Shown piece by piece: positions 58,780 to 64,000 of a DNA stretch of 64,000 nucleotides; the stretch's first letter is position 1; each line of letters begins with the position of its first letter. The DNA comes from Burkholderiales bacterium (GTDB lineage Bacteria; Pseudomonadota; Gammaproteobacteria; Burkholderiales; Ga0077523). The position numbers were made by a program, and so were the translations under genes. Under the pieces are notes generated by a model. That model searched no databases and was not told where the DNA came from. It saw only the letters and a list, made by a program, of their open reading frames with translations. The DNA lies in NCBI GenBank assembly GCA_019745565.1, contig JAIESW010000021.1:60716-124715 (forward strand), read 5' to 3'.

Positions 58780-58849
58780 CGTGATTGAGCAGCGCCCGGC
58801 GAGGCTGGGGCGCACAGCCGCACGGTGCATCTTGGGTGCGGTGGGTGAG
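58780..58849. repeat. Intergenic repeat R1, copy 4
   Basis: A 70-bp copy with GCAGCGCCCGGCGAGGCTGG, GGCGCACAGCCG and the GCGGTGGGTGAG end. It fills half of the 150-bp hfq-hflX gap. It is closest to copy 1 at 7202, sharing GTGATTG at the left and GCATCTTGGGTG at the right, while the tandem copies at 13341 carry GTCTTGCGCG there. Confidence 0.78.
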
Positions 58850-58917
58850 ATGATATTTGCTCGGCCGCTGCTGCGGCCGTGACCGGTTGCGGGGATCCGA
58901 CAACCAGGCTCTAGCGC

Positions 58918-60042
58918 ATGTTTGATCGACATGCCGGCGGCGACCGCGCCGTGCTGGTGAGCCTCATGAACGGTGAGCTCGAAGCGGTGGAAGCCACCAC
59001 CGAGTTGCGCGAACTCGCACGCAGCGCGGGCGTGACGGCGGTTGCCGAGATCCTCGGCCGCAGCCAGAGACCGGATGCTTCCACCTTCGCCGGCAGCGGC
59101 AAGGTGCGCGAGATCGCCGACGCGGTGGCCGGAGCTGAAGCGGACATGGTTCTCTTCAACCACGAGCTGTCCCCCGCGCAGGAACGCAATCTCGAACGCG
59201 AGCTGGGCTGCCGCGTGGTGGACCGCACCGCACTCATTCTCGACATCTTCGCGCAGCGCGCCAAGAGCAACGAGGGCAAGCTGCAGGTGGAACTCGCGCA
59301 GCTGGAACACCTCGCCACACGTCTGGTGCGCGGCTGGACCCACCTCGAACGACAGAAGGGCGGCATCGGTCTGCGCGGCCCCGGCGAAACCCAGCTCGAG
59401 ACCGACCGGCGACTGCTGGCGAAGCGCGTCAAGTTCCTGAAGGACCGCCTGGCTCGCCTCGGTCGGCAGCGCCAGACGCAGCGGCGTGCCCGCGAGCGCA
59501 ACAGCGTCCCCGCGGTATCGCTGGTGGGGTACACCAACGCCGGCAAGTCGACGCTCTTCAATGCGCTGACCCATTCCGGGGCGTACGCCGCCGATCAGCT
59601 CTTCGCGACGCTCGACACCACTTCGCGCCGGGTGCACACGCCTCACGGGAACATAGTGCTGTCCGATACGGTCGGATTCATCCGGCATCTGCCGCATACC
59701 CTGGTGGAGGCGTTCCGCGCCACGCTGGACGAAACGGCAAGGGCCGATCTGCTGTTGCACGTGGTCGACGCATCGAGTCCCGACCGCGAGGCGCAGATGC
59801 GCGAGGTGAATGGCGTCCTCGCGGCCATCGGTGCCGAGGACGTGCGGCAGATTCTCGTCTTCAACAAGATCGATCTGGCGGAACTGGAACCCGGGGTGGA
59901 AGTGGATGACTGTGGTAGCATCTCGCGGCTAAGGCTGAGCGCCTTGTCCGGCGCTGGGCTCGAGCACCTCAGAGCTGCCCTCGAGCAGCTCGCCCGACCT
60001 GCCGCTGCGCCGCTGCCCGAAGGCCGCCTCGAAGCCGCCTGA
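58918..60042 (+). CDS. hflX: GTPase HflX
   Basis: A 374-residue ribosome-associated GTPase that splits stalled 70S ribosomes. An N-terminal HflX domain with the glycine-rich segment GGIGLRGPGETQLETDRR is followed by the G domain (GYTNAGKSTLFNALT, DTVGFI, NKID). Conserved position between hfq and hflK. Confidence 0.95.
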   Translation: MFDRHAGGDRAVLVSLMNGELEAVEATTELRELARSAGVTAVAEILGRSQRPDASTFAGSGKVREIADAVAGAEADMVLFNHELSPAQERNLERELGCRVVDRTALILDIFAQRAKSNEGKLQVELAQLEHLATRLVRGWTHLERQKGGIGLRGPGETQLETDRRLLAKRVKFLKDRLARLGRQRQTQRRARERNSVPAVSLVGYTNAGKSTLFNALTHSGAYAADQLFATLDTTSRRVHTPHGNIVLSDTVGFIRHLPHTLVEAFRATLDETARADLLLHVVDASSPDREAQMREVNGVLAAIGAEDVRQILVFNKIDLAELEPGVEVDDCGSISRLRLSALSGAGLEHLRAALEQLARPAAAPLPEGRLEAA

Positions 60043-60097
60043 TCCGGGCTTCTCGAACCCCCGATTCAGCCGCACCCGAGCACAGGAATCTGAACGT

Positions 60098-61309
60098 ATG
60101 GCATTGAACGATCCCCAATGGGGAAAGCGCCGCGGCGACGGTCCGCCCGACCTGGACGAGATCTGGGCGCGCTTCAACCAAAAGCTGGCCGGCATGTTCG
60201 GCGGCAAAGGACGCGGTACCGATCCGGGTGACGGCGGTGGTCGCGGCGGCATCCGGCAGTTCGGCAACGGGCCGGTCGTGCTGATCGTGCTGGTGGTGGC
60301 GGTGTGGATCGCGAGCGGTTTCTACATCGTCGATGCGGCGTCGCGGGGTGTGGTGTTTCGCTTCGGCAAGGTGGTGGAGCAGACCGATCCCGGTCCGCGC
60401 TGGCACCTGCCATACCCTATCGAGTCGGCCGAGGTGGTCAACATCTCGGGCGTGCGGACCGTCGAAGTGGGCTATCGCAACGACGTGCGCAGCAAGGTCG
60501 CCAAGGAATCGCTGATGCTGACCGACGACGAGAACATCGTCGACGTGCAGTTCGCGGTGCAATACGTGTTGAAGGATCCTGAGGCCTATCTGCTCAAGAA
60601 CCGCAGCCCGGACGACACGGTACGTCAGGCGGCGGAGTCGGCGATCCGCGAAATTGTTGGCAAGAGCCGCATGGATCGCGTGCTGTACGAGGGACGGGCT
60701 GACATCACGGCGCTGGCGCGCAAGCTCATGCAGGAAATCCTCGACCGCTACGAAACCGGCATCAGCATCAACCAGGTGACGATGCAGAATGCGCAGCCGC
60801 CGGCCGAAGTGCAGGCGGCATTCGCCGATGCGGTCAAGGCAGGCCAGGACCGCGAGCGCCAGAGAAACGAAGGCGAGGCCTATTTCAACGATGTCGTGCC
60901 GAAGGCTGAAGGTACGGCGGCGCGGCTGCGGCAGGAGGCGGAAGCCTACAAGCAGCGCGTGGTCGCCACGTCCGAAGGTGAGGCCTCGCGCTTCAAGCAG
61001 GTGCTGGTCGAGTACAGCAAGGCTCCGGGAGTCACGCGCGATCGTCTTTACCTCGATATGATGCAGCAGGTGCTCAGCAACACCAGCAAGGTGATCGTGG
61101 ACCAGAAGAACGGCAGCAACCTGCTGTTCTTGCCGCTCGACAAGATCCTGCAGATGAGCGGTGCGGTCGCCGCGGGCGGGGCGATCGAGAGCGGGGCGGC
61201 CAAGCCACCCGCCATGACCGATCAGCAAGCCGCACCGCAACCCTCGTCGGAACCCGTGGCGCGCTCGCGCGATGCGTTCCGCAGCCGCGATCGGGAGGCC
61301 CGGCCATGA
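60098..61309 (+). CDS. hflK: FtsH protease modulator HflK
   Basis: A 403-residue SPFH/band-7 membrane protein. A glycine-rich cytoplasmic start (KGRGTDPGDGGGRGG) and one transmembrane helix (VVLIVLVVAVWIASGFYIV) precede the SPFH domain and a long coiled coil. With HflC it forms a periplasmic cage around FtsH. It overlaps hflC by four bases. Confidence 0.95.
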   Translation: MALNDPQWGKRRGDGPPDLDEIWARFNQKLAGMFGGKGRGTDPGDGGGRGGIRQFGNGPVVLIVLVVAVWIASGFYIVDAASRGVVFRFGKVVEQTDPGPRWHLPYPIESAEVVNISGVRTVEVGYRNDVRSKVAKESLMLTDDENIVDVQFAVQYVLKDPEAYLLKNRSPDDTVRQAAESAIREIVGKSRMDRVLYEGRADITALARKLMQEILDRYETGISINQVTMQNAQPPAEVQAAFADAVKAGQDRERQRNEGEAYFNDVVPKAEGTAARLRQEAEAYKQRVVATSEGEASRFKQVLVEYSKAPGVTRDRLYLDMMQQVLSNTSKVIVDQKNGSNLLFLPLDKILQMSGAVAAGGAIESGAAKPPAMTDQQAAPQPSSEPVARSRDAFRSRDREARP

Positions 61310-62178
61310 GCAAGAACCTCGGCGGCGTCCTGGTCGCCATCATCGCTTTGCTGGTGCTGGCGAGCCTGTCTCTCTACACCGTGGACCAGCGCCAGAATGC
61401 GATCGTGTTCCGCCTCGGCGAGATCGTGGCGGTCAAGAAGGAACCCGGCCTCTACGCCAAGCTCCCGCTGGTCGACCGCGTGAAGCTGTTCGACATCCGC
61501 ATCCTGACGATCGATTCGGAAGAACCGGACCTCTTCATCACCAAGGAGAAGAAGAACGTCCTGGTCGACTCCTTCGTGAAGTGGAAGATCATCGACGTTA
61601 AGCAGTACTACATCTCGGTGCGGGACGACGAGGACGGCGCCAAGCGCCGGTTGTCGCAGAAGGTGAACGACAGCCTGCGTGACGAGTTCGGCCAGCGCAC
61701 CATCCACGAACTCGTGTCGGGTGAACGTGACCGGGTGATGGAAGTGATGCGCAAGCGCGCCGACGATGCCGCGCGCGAAATCGGCGTCCAGGTGCTCGAC
61801 GTGCGCTTGAAGCGCGTCGATCTGCCCCCGGAAGTGAGCGAATCGGTGTACCGGCGGATGGAAGCCGAACGGCAGCGGGCCGCCAAGGAACAGCGCTCCA
61901 CCGGTTTTGCCGAATCCGAAAAGATCCGCGCCGAAGCCGACAAGAAGCGCGAAGTCATCATCGCCGAAGCCTATCGCGATGCACAGCGCACCAAGGGTGA
62001 GGGCGACGCGAAGGCCTCCGCGATCTACGCGAAGGCGTTCCAGGAGAACCCCGAGTTCTACTCGTTCTATCGCAGCCTCGAGGCCTATCGTCAGAGCTTC
62101 CGCAACAAGAGCGACGTGCTGGTGCTGGAGCCCAACTCGGAGTTCTTCAAGTACATGAAGGGAGCCGGCAAGCGCTGA
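61306..62178 (+). CDS. hflC: FtsH protease modulator HflC
   Basis: A 290-residue SPFH protein with an N-terminal membrane helix (GGVLVAIIALLVLASLSLYTV), the band-7 domain (VDQRQNAIVFRLGEIV, YAKLPLVDRVKLFDIRILT) and a charged helical tail. Partner of HflK in control of FtsH. Start overlaps hflK (ATGA). Confidence 0.95.
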   Translation: MSKNLGGVLVAIIALLVLASLSLYTVDQRQNAIVFRLGEIVAVKKEPGLYAKLPLVDRVKLFDIRILTIDSEEPDLFITKEKKNVLVDSFVKWKIIDVKQYYISVRDDEDGAKRRLSQKVNDSLRDEFGQRTIHELVSGERDRVMEVMRKRADDAAREIGVQVLDVRLKRVDLPPEVSESVYRRMEAERQRAAKEQRSTGFAESEKIRAEADKKREVIIAEAYRDAQRTKGEGDAKASAIYAKAFQENPEFYSFYRSLEAYRQSFRNKSDVLVLEPNSEFFKYMKGAGKR

Positions 62179-62212
62179 GCGAAGCTGCTCGGACGCGCGC
62201 CCCGGGGGAGCC

Positions 62213-62407
62213 GTGAGCAACGAGATATTGTTGACGGCAGTGGCGCTGATGCTCGTCCTCGAGGGGCTGCTGCCGTTCCTGTTTCCGGGCGTATGGCGCG
62301 AAGCGTTCCGCAAGCTGACCGAACTGTCCGACGGCCAGCTCCGCTTCATCGGATTGACCGCCATGCTCGCCGGGCTGCTGCTCCTCGCGCTCGTTCGGGG
62401 CGACTAG
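62213..62407 (+). CDS. yjeT: YjeT/DUF2065 family small membrane protein
   Basis: A 64-residue protein with two hydrophobic helices (LLTAVALMLVLEGLLPFLF and FIGLTAMLAGLLLLALV) and the conserved EGLLPFLFPGVWR. The start is the GTG at 62213, preceded by GGGGGAG. It belongs to DUF2065, whose function is unknown. Always found near hflC in related genomes. Confidence 0.9.
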   Translation: MSNEILLTAVALMLVLEGLLPFLFPGVWREAFRKLTELSDGQLRFIGLTAMLAGLLLLALVRGD

Positions 62408-62416
62408 ACCTTGGCA

Positions 62417-64000
<1,584 letters not shown>

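Overview
The window looks like chromosomal DNA of a high-GC betaproteobacterium. The strongest evidence is the right-hand third, where the conserved order ndk-rlmN-pilW-rodZ-ispG-hisS-yfgM-bamB-der-hfq-hflX-hflK-hflC-yjeT-hisZ-purA appears intact. hisZ next to purA and a separate accA gene fit the same group. No tRNA, rRNA, insertion sequence, prophage or CRISPR array was seen. Genus-level placement is not possible from reading alone.

Layout. (1) 1-9700, nitrogen acquisition: a DUF1178 protein and a CobW-type GTPase on the minus strand. A NtrC box and sigma-54-like promoter sequences then precede urtABCDE (urea ABC importer), which runs straight into ureABC (urease structural subunits). Urease maturation genes are not in the window. 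(2) 9700-15060, a mixed block: a 52-residue DUF3563-like protein, a secreted methyltransferase, a cupin, a GltD-like flavoprotein with an added C-terminal ferredoxin, an HNH nuclease and an M48 metalloprotease lipoprotein. (3) 15200-20670, a YdcSTUV-W type polyamine importer with gamma-aminobutyraldehyde dehydrogenase. (4) 20750-23720, a copper-efflux ATPase and its MerR-type regulator behind a CueR-like operator. (5) 23720-28500, a DUF3047 protein, a fused PabB-PabC enzyme of folate synthesis and a large exported alpha/beta hydrolase. (6) 28580-34700, a tightly overlapping operon of molybdopterin oxidoreductase, folD and a phosphoribosyltransferase, facing an AmmeMemoRadiSam locus in which Memo and AMMECR1 are one protein. 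(7) 34770-39740, a TetR regulator with a palindromic operator and an RND efflux pump lacking an outer-membrane channel gene. (8) 39790-48350, gamma-glutamyltransferase, a SorAB-like sulfite dehydrogenase pair, accA, tilS and a TRAP transporter. (9) 48480-64000, a SPOR protein and then the conserved housekeeping block.

How the parts work together. Urea is imported by Urt and hydrolysed by urease, and the promoter region suggests control by nitrogen limitation. Polyamine uptake feeds 4-aminobutyrate formation. Copper is sensed by the CueR-like protein and pumped out by CopA. Folate chemistry appears twice (PabBC and FolD), and FolD is translationally coupled to an uncharacterised molybdenum enzyme.

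Two families of palindromic intergenic repeats recur in gaps between genes: R1, about 70 bp with four copies, and R2, 55-95 bp with three copies plus a likely remnant. The least understood conserved system is the AmmeMemoRadiSam locus at 32240-34692.
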